A stretch of 64,000 bases of DNA from Daphnia carinata (Eukaryota > Arthropoda > Branchiopoda > Diplostraca > Daphniidae): NCBI RefSeq assembly GCF_022539665.2, contig NC_081333.1, positions 12,646,971 to 12,710,970 of the forward strand. The letters run 5' to 3'. A program made the position numbers and the translations under genes. This document shows, piece after piece, positions 14,600-30,955 of the stretch. The notes under the pieces were generated by a model, which did no database searches, had not been told where the DNA came from, and was given only the letters and a program-made list of their open reading frames with translations. Each line of letters begins with the position of its first letter. Position 1 is the first letter of the stretch.

Positions 14600-16000
14600 A
14601 GCTGTGTGTAGCGATAGAAAGAGGAGGAGTCAATGCATCTTCCAACTGTGTACAGTACCCCGAATAATAAAAAAAAAAAAAAGAAAGGACCCGCTTGGCA
14701 TTTTCATACAAAAAAAGAAAAAAGGGAAAAGAATACATGTGTACAACAATTATATACACTGCCAGGAGAAAAGAGAGTGAAGTGGTTTTTCAATATGTTT
14801 TGGAGGAGGGGTGGACGAACAAGAAGAAGGTAAAAAAAAAAATCAGACCGAGAGTTAAAGAAGCCATTCGTTCTGGATACCTGACAATCAATGGAGCGTC
14901 TCCGCGAGTATACACACACAAGGCCTGGCTAGATTTTCGCTATGAATGAACCCAACTGTAGAGGTCCTCTCTCTTTCTTTTTTCAATGTCCATTTACAGG
15001 AATTATATAGAAGCGCTCAAAGTCTGGCCAAACACAAGAAAAGAAGAAGAAAAGTCTTTCATCCCCCCTTTTTTTTTCTTCACAGTTTTTTCATAATGGA
15101 TTTCATATGCACGCGCGCAGCATGATTTCCCCTTCAACTTCTTCTTTTATCTAAGAAGAATTGAATTTAAAAAAAAATTGTCCTTTGGATTCTCCCCCTT
15201 TGCAGTCATCAAAAAGCGTTTTTACACCACCCTTTTTCTATCGAGTGCCAGTCTATCAAAAATCCAGGTGTTTGCGCTCTATCAAACTCGGTGTCTACTA
15301 CATTAATGAAAAAGATATAGACTCCTCCTTCAACGTTTAAATACAAGGATAACTCGGTTACATCATCGCCCACATGATGAATTTTTCAATTTGAAAAACG
15401 TCTCATTTTTGCTTTTAGGAGATGAATTTCACACGCTGTTTGACTCGTTCTAATGTCTTCATCCTCTCTGATTGGCGAGAACGGACTAACCAAACGAACG
15501 GCCAAATGCGAGGAATGCTTTTATGAGTGCACACACATCAAGAAGAAGAGCTACCGTTTTTTTTTTTCTGAACTTCTCGCTTGACTTCATCATAATCGGC
15601 GTATAAAGCCTAACGGGGGCTATCGTTATCTCTCGTGTGTTGGCCGTATAGATCGAGTTTCGTATATGCTGGCCGTACGCGGTGAAGCGGACGGACTCAG
15701 GGACGCCGACAATGGCCCTGAAAAAAAAAAAAAAAATGGAAGGCCAAGAAAATAAAAGATGATCATCGTTACTGGTTCGTTGGTTTGCTCAGCTGGCGTG
15801 TGCTGCTACTGTTTTGCCCCTTTATTTTTCTTCGACTTTGTTGGAACCTCCGGTGATGATGGATCCGAAGAAGAAAAAAAAACAACACACAAGTCCAGCA
15901 GGCTATCAAAAATCATGCGCTGAACAATGTTACACTGTAGTGGCTTCAACGAGAATTAGCCGTGCGTTGATTCTCTCTCTCTTTCTTTTCGCTTCCATTT

Positions 16001-19000
16001 TCATGTATGCCCGCGCATTATTTGATGTCAGCTGATAAAAGAAAAGAAAAAAAGGGAATGAAATTCAGAGCTATGCCAGCTATGTTATTTGCTACTGTAT
16101 CAACTATTTCGGCTTCCCTTTTTGTTTTCTTTTTCATTCTTCTGATGAATGTCTTTTCTGGCTGTGCAGCTCGGCCAAGCGTCCACGATCCCTTGATTTT
16201 TACGGATGGAACGAGATGGCGATGATACGCTCTTTCCACCGCGGCCGCGTTGTCAATCAAACCAAACAACAAGAGAGAATTAAAAAAAAAAAAAAAAAGA
16301 GAAAATCAAGTGTGTATAGAGGTTGGCTTTGGTTTCAATGGCACATCGACTCTTCATTGCAAAAAAGCCGGCCTTTTGATGCGAACTGACTTTGTCGGCC
16401 TCGCCCTGCCATTTTGGAAAAATGCTGCACTTGATACGCATATCATCCCTTAAATCGTACATCGTACAAGTTTTGACTTTTTTTTTCTTTTCAATGGAAA
16501 ATGAATAAAAAAAAAAAGGGGTCTGCCGCTTTCTATGCGATGATTTCGCCATTCTTCGGCGGATTAAGCGCGTACGGTAAGGCAGTAAGGCGCCCGCCGA
16601 GGACCGCAGCAGCACCCAAAGGTTTACCTTTTCTGATTCATTTGATGCGATTATCCGAATTTGATGAGATGAGAGTATCGATGGGGTTCCTCTTGTTATT
16701 TTCTTGTTTCAACTCGAGTCCCATGCCAGCAGACGTTTTTTTTTTTTTTTTTTAAATCCGGCGGCAGAGAGCTTAGGTTTTTTTATTTATTTTTTTTTTT
16801 TGGCGGTATATTAAAGTCGGTCGCACAATGTTTGTGCCTTCAACGTTTCCCCTCTTCCGTATGTAAAAAGCAGCGGCATAGAGAGTCGACGAGTCAATCG
16901 CCGTGATGCTGGATGGATTTAGTTCAATCCTGCTTCTATATCCTCCCTTGCCGTCTTAAGCCTGTGGGCTTTCCACTCGGGCGGAATTGGATTTATATTT
17001 TTCCCTTCTACCGCCGGCCCAACATGATATTCGCTTTTCCTTAAAAAAAAGGGATGTTTCTTTTCTTCAAAGGCTTATCATGTAGAGCTCTGTGTGTGGT
17101 CGGTGATTGAAGAGGAGTCTGGAAACCTTAAAATATGCTCTCGTTTCCATTTATGTATGTATGCAGAGAGATGGCGGATGGAGAGTCGCTTGTCTTTTTT
17201 TTTTTTTTATCTATCAATGATGTTATCCGGCTCTTTTTCTTTTGCGTACTATATACGAAAGGGAAACATTTTTTGATCCGCCCTTTTGGCACATTTACCA
17301 AAGGTTAATCCCAAAGACCGATTGCAATCGTTGGCCTTAGTCTTCCGCCACAATGTCTCTCTGTGTATTCAAATGATGCCACGTACTAATACACACCAAT
17401 GGATGGCGACAGTCCTTTTTTATTCTATGGAAGAGTCGCATCTATTTAAACAAGATTTGATGGCCGATGGCAGGTTCACACAGCCAAATGTCAAACTCGA
17501 ATTTTTGCTTTTTCCCATAGTCAATTTCTTTGATGTTTGGACGGCGTTTTCCTCTTGGCCGCTCAATAATTTTCGTTTTGTCCTATTTTCTCAACGTTCC
17601 CCCTTTACATTTCGTAAGATCTTACAGAAAACCTGTTCCTCTTTTGATAATATAAAAAGAAAACTCGTTTGCAAGTAATAACAACATCCACGTCACTCTA
17701 TTGAATAATGAGATGGTGAACACTGACGTTGTTGTCCCTACAAGATTATTAAATAAAGAAACAAGTCGAAACGAGTCGTCCTTTGCTCTCAGCACAACAC
17801 ACAAAAATAGCTGCAACAAATTTTTTAGTTTTCGTTGATTTGTTTGTCTCTCCCCCCCCCCCCCTCCCTCATTTCTCTATTTGATTTAACGACGTAAATA
17901 TTTTTTGATTGTAATAGGGAGAGCAACAAGTCACGCGTGGAATGTCGGCGAGTTGGACACGAGAACAATGTGTAATAGACTTGCAGACAGAGGCCCCTGC
18001 AGCTGGTCCTATTTTTTTTTTTTTCTCCTCCACATATTTTTCTATATGCATATTAATATGTACACGGATACGATTCCATCCTATCTATAGGGCAGAATCA
18101 CGTCGAAATAGAATTGATTTCTGATTTGTTTCTGTTTTTTTTTTCTTTGAATGAATGTGAAACTCGTCGGATGAATATAACGAGAGCAAATGTCGTTGCA
18201 CCTTCTTATCCATGTCTTTTCGTTATATACAGGAATGATACAGACACACACGTATAGTCTGTAGAAGAAGAGACGCTATCAGTGGTACATGTATAGCTCT
18301 TGCATGTCGGTCAATGGGTTGATGGAATGAGGGAATTCTGAAAATTGAGCAGCTTGTCTATCATCTGATCAACTTCACTGACTTGCTCATCCTTTCGTCA
18401 TCATCATCATCAAATTTGAATAGATACATAAGAAAGACAACAAATAGAACGGGGTAGGACTTTTCCGGATGGAGACATAGCCTCGAAGCGGCCTAGCGTG
18501 ACATGTGATGGAAAACGAATCTCTACCTTGAGATCGACGTCACGACCGAAAATGTCGTCTTGTTGTGCCATGTTTTTTTTTTTTTTTTTGGTTGCATGTC
18601 ACATACACAGGGAGGTGCAGCTTTACATTTAACGTGTACACAGGAGTTTGAATAGTTGAAACATTTCTTTTTTTGTGTGTGTGGGTTACATCATCAAACG
18701 TCTGCAGTGAAACGAGACCAAGTCATTTGTATCTACAAGCGCAACATCAAACCAATGCGTCTTGCCTTCTGTGGCACATACAGACGTCGTGGATAAGCAT
18801 CTCTTTCTATATAAAAAGAATGCAGACAAACTCACGAATAAAATGCTGATGTTTATGGCCACTTTATTGATTAGCTACCGGTCTCTTTTTATTCTACTTC
18901 TCTCTGCAACATAAGAGCCCGAATGTACATCATTCGAGTTGAGTGTAGCAATTCGTGAGTGCACACGCCAGTGAAAATAATCTGACCTTATTTACCTTAT

Positions 19001-22000
19001 AACACGTCGCGTCTCTTCACATTAAAAACCACAAACGGGCATCACTCACTAATATAATACGAGAACTAACGAGCAGCTGCCGCCCTTGGGTCATGGAAAA
19101 TGAAAATCGATTGATCATTTTGATGCGCGCCTTGCAACTAGTCGACTGCTCGAAAAGCCCATTGAGGCATTTAAAGCTTTTTAGTCACAGCTTTGGTGGC
19201 AGCCACTCGCATACCGTCTACAGAAAAAAAAAAATAAAATCTGGTGGCAGTTCGTATAAGGACAAAACATAATAGAGCCAATAGATATACACTCTTGCTG
19301 TTTATATACACGTACATGAACGGCTGTGAATATAAATAAAAGGCCCATAGAGCGACAGGCCAACAATCTAGATGGACTCGCTTCCATAATGAAGAGAATG
19401 TACATAGCTGCAAAAAAGAAAAAAAAAAAAAATACATATATAGAAGGGACTGTGGGGTTCACTGGGGGGTCAATGCTGCATGTATTTTGGCAGCGCAACA
19501 GGGCGCCCCTCCATCAGAAAAACTCAGCCGACCGAGACATACGATTTTTTTTTGCCCCGGCTGTTCTTTCTATTTTCTATTGGGTTACATTTTTTTTTTT
19601 TTATTATGATGATGAATATGAATATAAGAGCCTGTCATCTGACACTATTCCGCGCGTTCCCATACAATTGAGCCACTCTCTGTGTGCATGTTCAACTTTG
19701 GAAACACGCATAGCTTTCCCATCGAAAACGTTCTTTTTTTTTCTGCACGAAATCAGTTTGAAAATTAAGTGTCAGAATAACGAGACAACGTTCGGCCATT
19801 TTTTGCAGTTCAAATGTTAAAGAGATTGGAATCCATCCGGATCGGGTGAGTGCATCTCTTTGGTGTAGATATATTAGCGTCAATAATGGGCCGTGGGTTA
19901 ACGAATCTAAAGGTTGGAGCAATGGAGCGTAAGAATGCTGTAATTGATGATGGATCTATTTTAGGTGTCCCATTAAGATTTGGCTGGATTTTTTTTCATG
20001 TTGCTATCTGTCTCATTGTCGACCGGATAGGGAGGCAATCAGCAAAGAGCGCGCGTTCGGTATGAAAAACGAAAGAGAGGGGGGAAGACTATGCTCGTAT
20101 CTATTTCTCAGCAGATATCATCATAGCCATCGAGGGAGAACGGTGTCTGATAATAATAACGCATTATAGTCATCATATGCTAGTGACTGCTGGTGTGGCG
20201 TGTGTGTATATATATAAATGGGACGGGAACTTTATTGTTTGGCCGGGAGAGCGACACGTATAAATACGAAAAGGCAGCACATCAAAAGGAAATCGAGCGT
20301 CGGGGCTAATGGCAGATAAATGACGTCGCGCTTGGCCAATCAACCGCTCATCTTCGCTTTTCATATTTCTCTGCCATTCTCTCATATCTCCTTTCGTTCT
20401 ATTCTTTTCTTCTTGATTCTTTTCGTTATGTGTGGCGCCTCCGTTTTATCATCGTATATACGGTAGGCGATCGTATTAAATGCAACAACGTAACAATGCA
20501 AGAGAATCAGTAGCTCGTTGACTGGCCAATTTCTTTACGATAAAATGAGTCTATTCATACCTCTCTGCACGCGATCCGTTTACTTGGCTGACAAAAAATT
20601 TAAAAAAATAAGGACATGACTGATCTTCCGTTGACATCTGCGCGCTAACCTTTCCCCATTGAAAAAACAAGCCATTGGCCTTTTAATCATTTTTAATTAC
20701 CCACATGACGATGGGGAAATCTGCATTGGACGTGTCAATGCAGCGACTAGTTTGCCATTTGAATTGAAACTTGGGTCTGCCTTTGTGTAGAGTAAGCGTC
20801 CCGCGAGAGACACAACAAAGGTCGAATTTTGAAAGCACAAATTGGAACTTTAATAATCGAGTCATTATGCCAACTGTTTCTCCTAGGAGACTTACGATGA
20901 CGTCAGAGAGACATTGATGTGCTTTCTCGTTGAAGAGAGAAAGAAAAAGAGGTGTGTATGTCTCCAAAAAAAAAATACGATGTGTACATGCTATACTTTT
21001 GATCGAGTCAAGCGCCCCATTGAGACTCTTTACATGTCAAGAAAAAAAAAAAGGTCCCATTCTGGGCCGGCCTCTCTTCTCAATGGGGACTTCAATTGTC
21101 ATCGATAGAAGAAAAGAAGTCTATATATAGGGCATCATTCTGTGTATCACACGTATATACGTACAGGGTCCGAAAGAAAGAAACGTGTGTATACACTCTA
21201 TATATATATATAATATTCACATGCCTATGCGTATTAAACACACGTTATTCGGTGGAAGAGGATATATTAGACAGGCGACAGACAAAGAGTGAAAGGGAGT
21301 GTATAACTAACACGATAAAATATACTTTCTCCTCACATCATCATCCTATTCTATTTTTTTTTTTTAAAGAGTGCACGAAATATAGCTGCCGTGTTTCTTC
21401 GTTTTTCAATTGACTGTTGTGCGTTGAACTGGGGACATTCTGTTTGCTATGGGCCTGGCACATCTTGAACACACACGCATCATTTGGCCCCCACGGATGG
21501 TATACCTTTACACAATGAAGCGACGCACATGAATTATATGGCCTGCAATGCAGAAGCCCAACGCGCATCAAAGACATACTTCTCTTCGTTTCCATTGACG
21601 ATGTTTATAGAGTGTGAAAAACTAAGATTGTATTTTGCTTTTTCCTTGCGAAGGGGAAATTGCGCAAGAGAACATAAGGCTTCAATTGAAGAGGAAGCAT
21701 CCATCAGTCTTGTCTTAACCCAAAATGTGACCTTTATGTGTGACTGTGTCAGTCGCTACCCTAATTACGATGTCCTTCGATTTCTAGATAAATTCGGTAA
21801 AGCTATCGCCGCTAATTAGCGGCAACTGATACATCGATTTTCTTTTTTTGAAAAGCCACATCGCAAAATAGAAATGCCCGTATAAAGAAATGCGCATGCC
21901 CCGAGTCAGCGGACGATAGTTTGATTGATTCTGGCTTACGCAATCCCAGTAACGGAGCATGACGACCCATTTCGATAAACAATCACAATCAGAAAAAAGG

Positions 22001-22500
22001 CAGGAAAGGAAATGCTTGGAAAGACGGTCGGCCGTACGAGAAAATCGTAAACAAAACACCTACACACGCCTACCGTTTAGTTGTGTGTGTAATCGTCGAG
22101 AAAAAGCGGACGAAGAGGCAAATAAAAACAGCACCGAAAAAATCAGGTCCATGGCAAACGAAAAAGAAGAGGGGAAGCGCACAGAGGGATGTTCCGTTTC
22201 CGTTTCGACGTCGTCTCACTATTGGCTGGCCGGCATTTCCAGCTCCATTGAAAAACGTTCGGGACACGAGCAAAACAACAAAAAAGACCCTCCTTCCCGG
22301 GGGCGTCGACTCCATTGGTAGGGTCCCTCCGACCGAGTCCCATCTCTCCTAGCTCCGCCCATCTTGGCCAGTGTTAAGGTACACCTTTGTTGCTGCTGGT
22401 AGAGTGTAGTGCCTCTAACAGGGGGGAGGAAGAGCCGCCCCCTTCTCTTTTTGCTTCTATTCTATCAACAATGGCAAAGTCAAGACTTTTCCTTCGCTGC
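16001..22500. other. Non-coding DNA upstream of Drop, part 3
   Basis: No gene is recognised. The longest open frames (17286-17678, 130 codons; 19326-19820, 164 codons; both +) have no domain, contain homopolymer-derived tracts or have random-looking composition, and are not flanked by convincing splice partners. The last 400 bases (about 22150-22500) become richer in GC. They hold ATTGG (inverted CCAAT) motifs near 22222 and 22313 and a CCGCCC GC-box near 22354, which would suit the proximal promoter of the following Drop gene. Confidence 0.65.
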
Positions 22501-22525
22501 CTGGAGGGCCAAAGGACCGACCCCC

Positions 22526-22561
22526 TTTATACTCGTTCGGTACGGACGGCCGAGCATTCAG
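22526..22561 (+). promoter_or_regulatory. Candidate core promoter of Drop
   Basis: A TTTATA element at 22526-22531 lies about 30 bases before an arthropod initiator-like CATTCAG (22555-22561). Start of transcription near 22560 would give a 5' UTR of about 290 nt before the AUG at 22848. Both motifs are short and common, so this is a candidate only; mapped 5' ends of transcripts would settle it. Confidence 0.25.
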
Positions 22562-22847
22562 AAAGCGTTGAGCCGAGCTCCAAGAAACAACCGTTCTCTG
22601 GAAAAAAAAGTCCTCCACTCCATTTTCAACATTTTGAAATCTTTAATTGAACTCAGCGAAAAAAAAAAACAAAAAAACAAAGTGTCAAGTGTGTTCCTTC
22701 ATATCGTACTCCATGGTGCATTAAGTGTGTCGCTATTTGCTTGGTTTAATTCCGGTGTTCTTTGCTTGAATTATAGAAGAGATAGAAGAAAACCCCCCGC
22801 AAAAAAAAAGTGTGTTATTGTTTTGTTTTTCAAGTTCAATCTTTTGA

Positions 22848-25247
<2,400 letters not shown>

Positions 25248-25950
25248 AATCTCCACATGTTTGTCTTCAAAACGTCCCTGTCACCAAATGAAATTATGAA
25301 AGATTATATTATGTGTATTTTTGTCATTTGATTTCACACACACACACACACAAAAACAACAATGCAGTGCATTTTTCAATTCAAACCTCTTTTTACTCTC
25401 CGTCATGTGTAAATAGTGATGTAAATATAATAACCTCGTCCTACATTTTAAAAACTGTTTTCCTCCTTTTTGTGTTCATCTGTGGCGATGATGAAATCTC
25501 TTCCTGAATGGGTTGTATTATAAAAAAAAAAAACAACAACAACATTGTCTCACCTTGTTTTTGTTTTTGTTTTGTTTTTTTCCACCTATTTTTTAATTGG
25601 ATGAAGTTGCGACTGATTGAAGCGCAAAATGTTCCCCGTTTCTATTTGGCCAGACCCTCGATGTGTAAATATTCAATAGGGGCACTTCCATCAATTTGGA
25701 CATGATGTAATTCTTTTTAAATGTAAATGCATACAACAACAACAACAAGAAAAGCAAAAACAAAAAGCCCATTCTCTTTTGTATACGCATTTTGTGTTTT
25801 GAATTTTGTGTTGTTTTTTTTTTCAAGTTTGTTTGCCGTGCGTGTATACATCGACTGATGTCTTCATGGCATTTTGGTGCTGCCAATCGTCATCAGCTTT
25901 CCGATCTGTTCCAAAAATAATAAACTATCCCTCTCTCTCGTGAATGTGTG
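25248..25950 (+). other. 3' UTR of Drop with three Pumilio-type motifs
   Basis: The AT-rich stretch after the Drop stop codon runs to a canonical AATAAA at 25919-25924, so the 3' UTR is about 700 nt. It has three exact UGUAAAUA octamers, at 25408-25415, 25420-25427 and 25664-25671. These match the Pumilio/PUF response element UGUANAUA. It also has CA (about 25335-25351) and CAA (about 25735-25749) repeats and T-rich segments. The extent of the UTR is inferred from the poly(A) signal. Confidence 0.7.
25919..25924 (+). terminator. Poly(A) signal of Drop
   Basis: AATAAA is followed about 20 bases later by a GU-rich stretch (GAATGTGTGG, about 25942-25951), the usual arrangement of a cleavage and polyadenylation site. 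No earlier AATAAA was noticed after the stop codon. Confidence 0.65.
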
Positions 25951-26569
25951 GAACAAAAAACAATGCGCGTTACATCGTTGATTTCATTTATCTATTGGAT
26001 ACAATCAGTCCCATCAACGCATAGTTTAGAGGATGAACAACAGTATTTCTTGTTGTTGATTGATTGTGATATTTTCATATTCTGAAATCAGATCTACTTG
26101 GATTCCGATCCATCAAAAGCTTTTCATGCCCAACCTATCAGACTGTTTATCTATCGGGGGGGATATAACGTTGGGATTCGGCCATCGTGATAATGACAAC
26201 AACAAAAAGAAAAGGCCTGATGGCGCTGACTATACGTGTCGCAACGTCGGGATAGCTTTAGGGACGTAGCAAATAAAAGGGATCGATCAAGTCAACTCAC
26301 GAACGCTTTGGCCATCCGTCACCATAGCACACGTATCACGCTCTCACGACTGTTACATCTCTATGGACGTTGCATTCCAAACAGACGTCTATACACAATA
26401 CAATGGATTGTTCACAGTCTGTTATTGTCTTCATCACGTTGATCTAGAAAGGCAAGACACAACTTTTTTTGCTTTTGTAGTATACCATGGAGAAGTACCG
26501 AAAATAAATGTCACCGATCCTTAAAGGCTTGGCACATCTCCCACTGGGTTTCATCGCCGACGCTCCGTG

Positions 26570-26900
26570 ACGATCGTGCAGCTGCACGACGCTTTTCTTC
26601 AGAGGGTATGGCAATATGCTGCCATCTTTTTCTTTTTTTTTTTTAAAACGTTTAATTTAAAAAAAAAAATAAAGGTTATTTATTAATTATATTTTTCTAT
26701 TTTCTGTGTCCATCAAGAACAGCGCACAAAGTGGTTAATTGCGTGTCGTGCATATGGGCAGCAACTGGGACCCTTTTTTATATCAAATCACGGTTGCCTT
26801 GGTAACCAGGATACAATTAGAATATTATTTTTTCTTTTAACCCTCTCCATCCTCACAAAAATAAGGCTATTAATTTTTTTTTTGCGGTTTTAATTTGAGT
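26570..26900. promoter_or_regulatory. Candidate enhancer behind Drop: E-box palindrome, Msx-type sites, RFX X-box
   Basis: Within about 330 bp lie several elements. A perfect 16-bp palindrome, 26574-26589, is centred on the E-box CAGCTG. Two Msx-type sites are TAATTG at 26736-26741 and its complement CAATTA at 26814-26819. A near-palindromic RFX X-box, GTTGCCTTGGTAAC, is at 26793-26806. Further homeodomain cores (TTAATT, ATTAATTA, ATTAATT) lie at 26645-26890. No open frame explains the block. It sits about 1 kb past the Drop poly(A) signal. Function is inferred from motif content only. Confidence 0.35.
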
Positions 26901-29900
26901 GAGCTGAAGGGAACGAAAGTGCAGGTAGCATTCGGCATCGTGAGTATTTGCGTGCATTTATGAAAATTTCGTGCCACAAAGCACGTCTAATCGCGTCTCA
27001 CGCATATTTACATCAACAGCCAATATCCAAGCATTTTTTTTTCATGTTCTAATCAACTGTAAGCGAGTGTTTCTTTTTCAAACATGTTTAAACGAAATTC
27101 AAATGGAACATTTTTGGAATGTTTTGAAGGTTGTGTGCGCTCGAATAGTTATATATCTACAGATTTCAGTTTTTGTAGCACATTATGGCGTGTTTGTTTT
27201 GTATGGTTTCACAGCCACGTCTTAACTCTCCCCCACCCATTTTTTTTTTCTAGTTTCAAACTTGACACAAATCAAACGCAATTCAAGTGCATCGCCCCTC
27301 CTAAAAAAAAAAGAGATTTATCGATCCTGCGTTTTGTGTCGGGGCCCCGTCCGTCCCGCAATTGTGCATATATAATTAGAACCAAACCGACCGCAACCCA
27401 ATACAATTGAGACGGAGAGACGTGCAGAGTGTATAATCACGCGATATTATGAGGTGCGTGTAAAGCCTAGACGGTGTGGGCACAACGGGTCGTAGGGGGC
27501 AAAGGCATCAAACAATCGATACAACACAACACGCACCAGCAATCACGGAGATAATTAATAGACGCCAGACTGATGATAATGGCCTGTGTATAAAACCTTT
27601 TTTTCTAGTAGAAAAAACAACAATCGACATTCCAGCAGAAAACGACACGAAAAGAAAGGGGAATCTAAATGAAGAGGTCCAATGAAAAAAGTCAGGTGTT
27701 GCAACGGTGGGGTTAACTTGTTATGCTTCGTTGAACAGCTGAATAGTTCAAAGAAATTGTAAGAATCGAATTGAGAAATGAGAGGCAGGTCCTTCTATGT
27801 GGCGCACCTCTACCAGAAGAGGATTTTTTTTTTTATGTCTATAGAAAACGAATACAATCGATTAGAAGATGGATGGCTTTTTGCTCTACTCTTCGTCTGT
27901 ACCTTTACGGACCCTGATGGCAGTTGTTGTCCGGATGAATGGATGGCGATTCACAATGAGACCGCATGGAGTACATCATTCGAGAACCAGAATACATGCG
28001 AAAGTAATACGTCTTCAATTAAAAAGAATCAGGTATAAGGGCCCTTTTTGGAAAAAAAAAAACGTTTAAAGAGCCAAAGTGGACGCTATTCGTTGACAAA
28101 TGATTGGAGAATCAAATCGACATCAAACTGTGTGTGCGAAATTCTCGCATTGTCTGAGCTGTATCGAATTCTCGTTTTTTTTTTTACCTGAGTTCTCAGA
28201 CCTTTAAGGCACATCAGTTTTTTTTTTCAATAGAAATAACTACCCCGACCTCCTTACACGGTCGTCAAAAGGATAGAAAAACACCCACTACTCGAGGACA
28301 TAATTTTTCTTTCCCTTTCTCCTTTGGCGAAAGGAATGTCCAATTTCTCAGTCCATTTTTGAACCTTTTTTTTTTCGATTGATATTTTTCTTACGTAACA
28401 GCAAAAAAAAAAAATATGTGTCGAGTCAATGCGATGATATTTCAGTTCGTAAATGTGGTCAGCCTTTATTTTTTTTTTTTGGGACTGGTGGGTTGTGGCT
28501 ATTGATCTTCGTACGGATTTCAACAAGGCGTCACGTTACGCGTTGAATGTAATCCTGGACACAGTGCACAAACTGTCGTCTATAAAAAACCATTTGCCAA
28601 AGTGCTACACAAAGAGGGAGGGACCGAACAACAAGAAACACATTTCTATGGAATCAAATGGAATATGTACAAGGGCACGTTGTATACAAGATTCAATTCA
28701 AATTTCAGGTGTGTGTGTGTGTATCAAAAGGCAGCAGCATGGAATGCGCATTCATCAACTTGCCGCGTTTTGCTGTCCTGGAATGTTATTCGTCCCTTTT
28801 TTTTTTTCCTGAAATATAAAAATCTGATTTTTCATCATCACTCGCGTCATCAAATCCCGAACAAGAAAAGCAAAAAAATAAATAAAAAAGAAGCAGAGAG
28901 GTGATGTTATATACGGCAATGGTGTCCTCATTCCGCCGCATTTAGTGTGCGCCCTCGTTAACATTCCGCTTCGCTTAAGTCGTCGACAACTCCTCACTGG
29001 ATATGGTAAGCAACAATAACAAAAGAAAAAAAAAAAAGTTGTAAAACGTCTTTTTCACATCATTGACTTTGGGTACGTGTAATCAGTCGCCTGTTAATCT
29101 AAACCAACAAGAAGAGCCATCGACTTTTTGGCCTGTTCGACTTCAATCCATTATTGCCAATTAATGGGGACATTGATGTCGCGATTCAAATACGAAATTT
29201 GGAGATAAATCGCATCACCGTCGATCTTTTGTTGGACATCGCCAAGGAAGACTCTTAATTTTATACAAAGAAGGAGCTTGATGAGATTGTCCGGCTGTCA
29301 TAGAGCGCGGACGAGCGAACGGACAATTCTTGCGTGACGTCCGTATGATTGGCGTTTGACAATGTCGATGTTCACTCGTGCCCGGCGGATGGAACATGGC
29401 GTTTGGCTTCGTGTATTGGCTGGGTGGGTGGACGGATGAGTGACGGACGAGATTTATCAGAAAATTGGCGCCTCTCTTTTTGCTTTGCATTACATTTCCG
29501 GCTACCCAGCAAAACAGGCATTGATGCAATTGTCGTTCGTGACATAAGTCGTCAATAACGTGCGGCACGTGGCGCGCAAAAGGCTCGTTGACTTCTGGCC
29601 GTAAAAAATCAAACTGGAAATGTTGTCAAATGTACCTTACGTTTGGCACATTAAAAGACACATTCTCATTCAACTATTTTGTTATCTTTTTTATAAAAAA
29701 AAAAAAAACGACAAGTCAAGACGCGCGGGATCGTTCCTCGTTTGCGGATGAGATCAAAGATTGACCTATACCCTTTGTGGCATACCATTTCCAACAGCTA
29801 AATGGTGCCTGTAGTATCGATGAATGGGCTGCTACAGCATGCACGAAAAGCTATACAAGACACACGTGCCCGGAAATGTAATGCGGGCTGAGCGCGCGAG

Positions 29901-30930
29901 TTTCAAAAAAGGAAAAAGAAGAAATCCAGCCGCAGCCTGGAAATGAGTTGATGCCGTTCTTTTGTTGTAATGCGGTGCCTCACACTTTATGATTAGATTT
30001 CTCGTGTGCGCACAAACCCGCCGTATATTGGTTTATGTGTGCATACGTGTGTGTAAGTGCCACGTGACCATCTTTCTCACCCCTTATTCAATAATAGGAC
30101 GTTGTAGGGTAGGGAGGGGGAAAACGATGGCAAAATATCAACAGTTTACCCATTGCCCTCGTCTGCCTCAACGCAAACTCTCACACATAGAAGAAAAGGG
30201 ATCGACCTCCTTTTATTATAAACGTGTGTGTGTGTGTGCCTCCTAAATATATTATTATTACAATAAACGGATGTGTGGGCTGGTTGACGCTGCCAGAGGA
30301 TTTACGAACGCACGCCCGTCTCCTTTTAAACGTATTTTCCTTATCTCATCATTTGAGAGGGGGAGGGAGGGATTGCTGCTGGATCACATGCATATATAGC
30401 AGATTATTTCTGTTATACCAATCCCTTTCCTGCCTTGAGTCATGGAAAGGTTCATTCAAAAGCGCCGCAGTCAATTTCCTTTTCGAACGGCAATGTCTTT
30501 CTTGCCCCGTTGTATGTAACAAAGTCAACAAGCTATAAAAACACGTTGAAGTAAAAAAAAAATGGATAAAGGCAGCATTTAATTCAAAATGGCCGTTCAA
30601 ATCTATCAGACATTTGCGTGTAAGTGTCAGCGGGGCGTTGGAAATGATTGCAGCCAGTTTTGTAGAAATGAAAAGGGACAGCCTGATCGATAGCCATTCT
30701 CCGTGATGTTGAACGTAGATATAGAGACTCGAATGGCGATACGAACTTGTCGTCGGAACGAATCGAGATGATGATGGAAGATGATTTTACTCGTCAGCTA
30801 ATGTCACGTAACCCAAAACTCTTGTCATCGACTTTCTACATGTCGTGACACAGCAGGTGCACGGACAGGTTAAAACAAAAAAAAATGTAATGAAAGAAAA
30901 CAAAACAATACAATCACCGCTCTTCTTTTT

Positions 30931-30955
30931 GTTGTTGTTGTTGTTGTTGTTGTTG
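30931..30955. repeat. GTT trinucleotide microsatellite
   Basis: 25 nt of uninterrupted GTT (8 units), outside any recognised coding sequence. Confidence 0.95.

Larger units (their letters stand above)
8001..16000. other. Non-coding DNA far upstream of Drop, part 2
   Basis: No gene is recognised. Simple repeats dominate what can be named: a 26-nt GT repeat (8479-8504), a 21-nt CA repeat (12546-12566), a 28-nt AT repeat (14569-14596), and numerous A/T homopolymers. Open frames of up to about 140 codons (for example 8974-9399 on the minus strand) are made of low-complexity lysine or phenylalanine stretches from these runs and show no family resemblance. Confidence 0.7.

Noticed and set aside
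17286-17678. 130-codon + strand open frame with fairly balanced composition
   Set aside because: No recognisable motif, no convincing splice partners, and an isolated position in the desert. It could be re-examined if transcripts appear.
19326-19820. 164-codon + strand open frame
   Set aside because: It contains poly-Lys and poly-Phe tracts from A and T runs and has no family similarity that I recognise.
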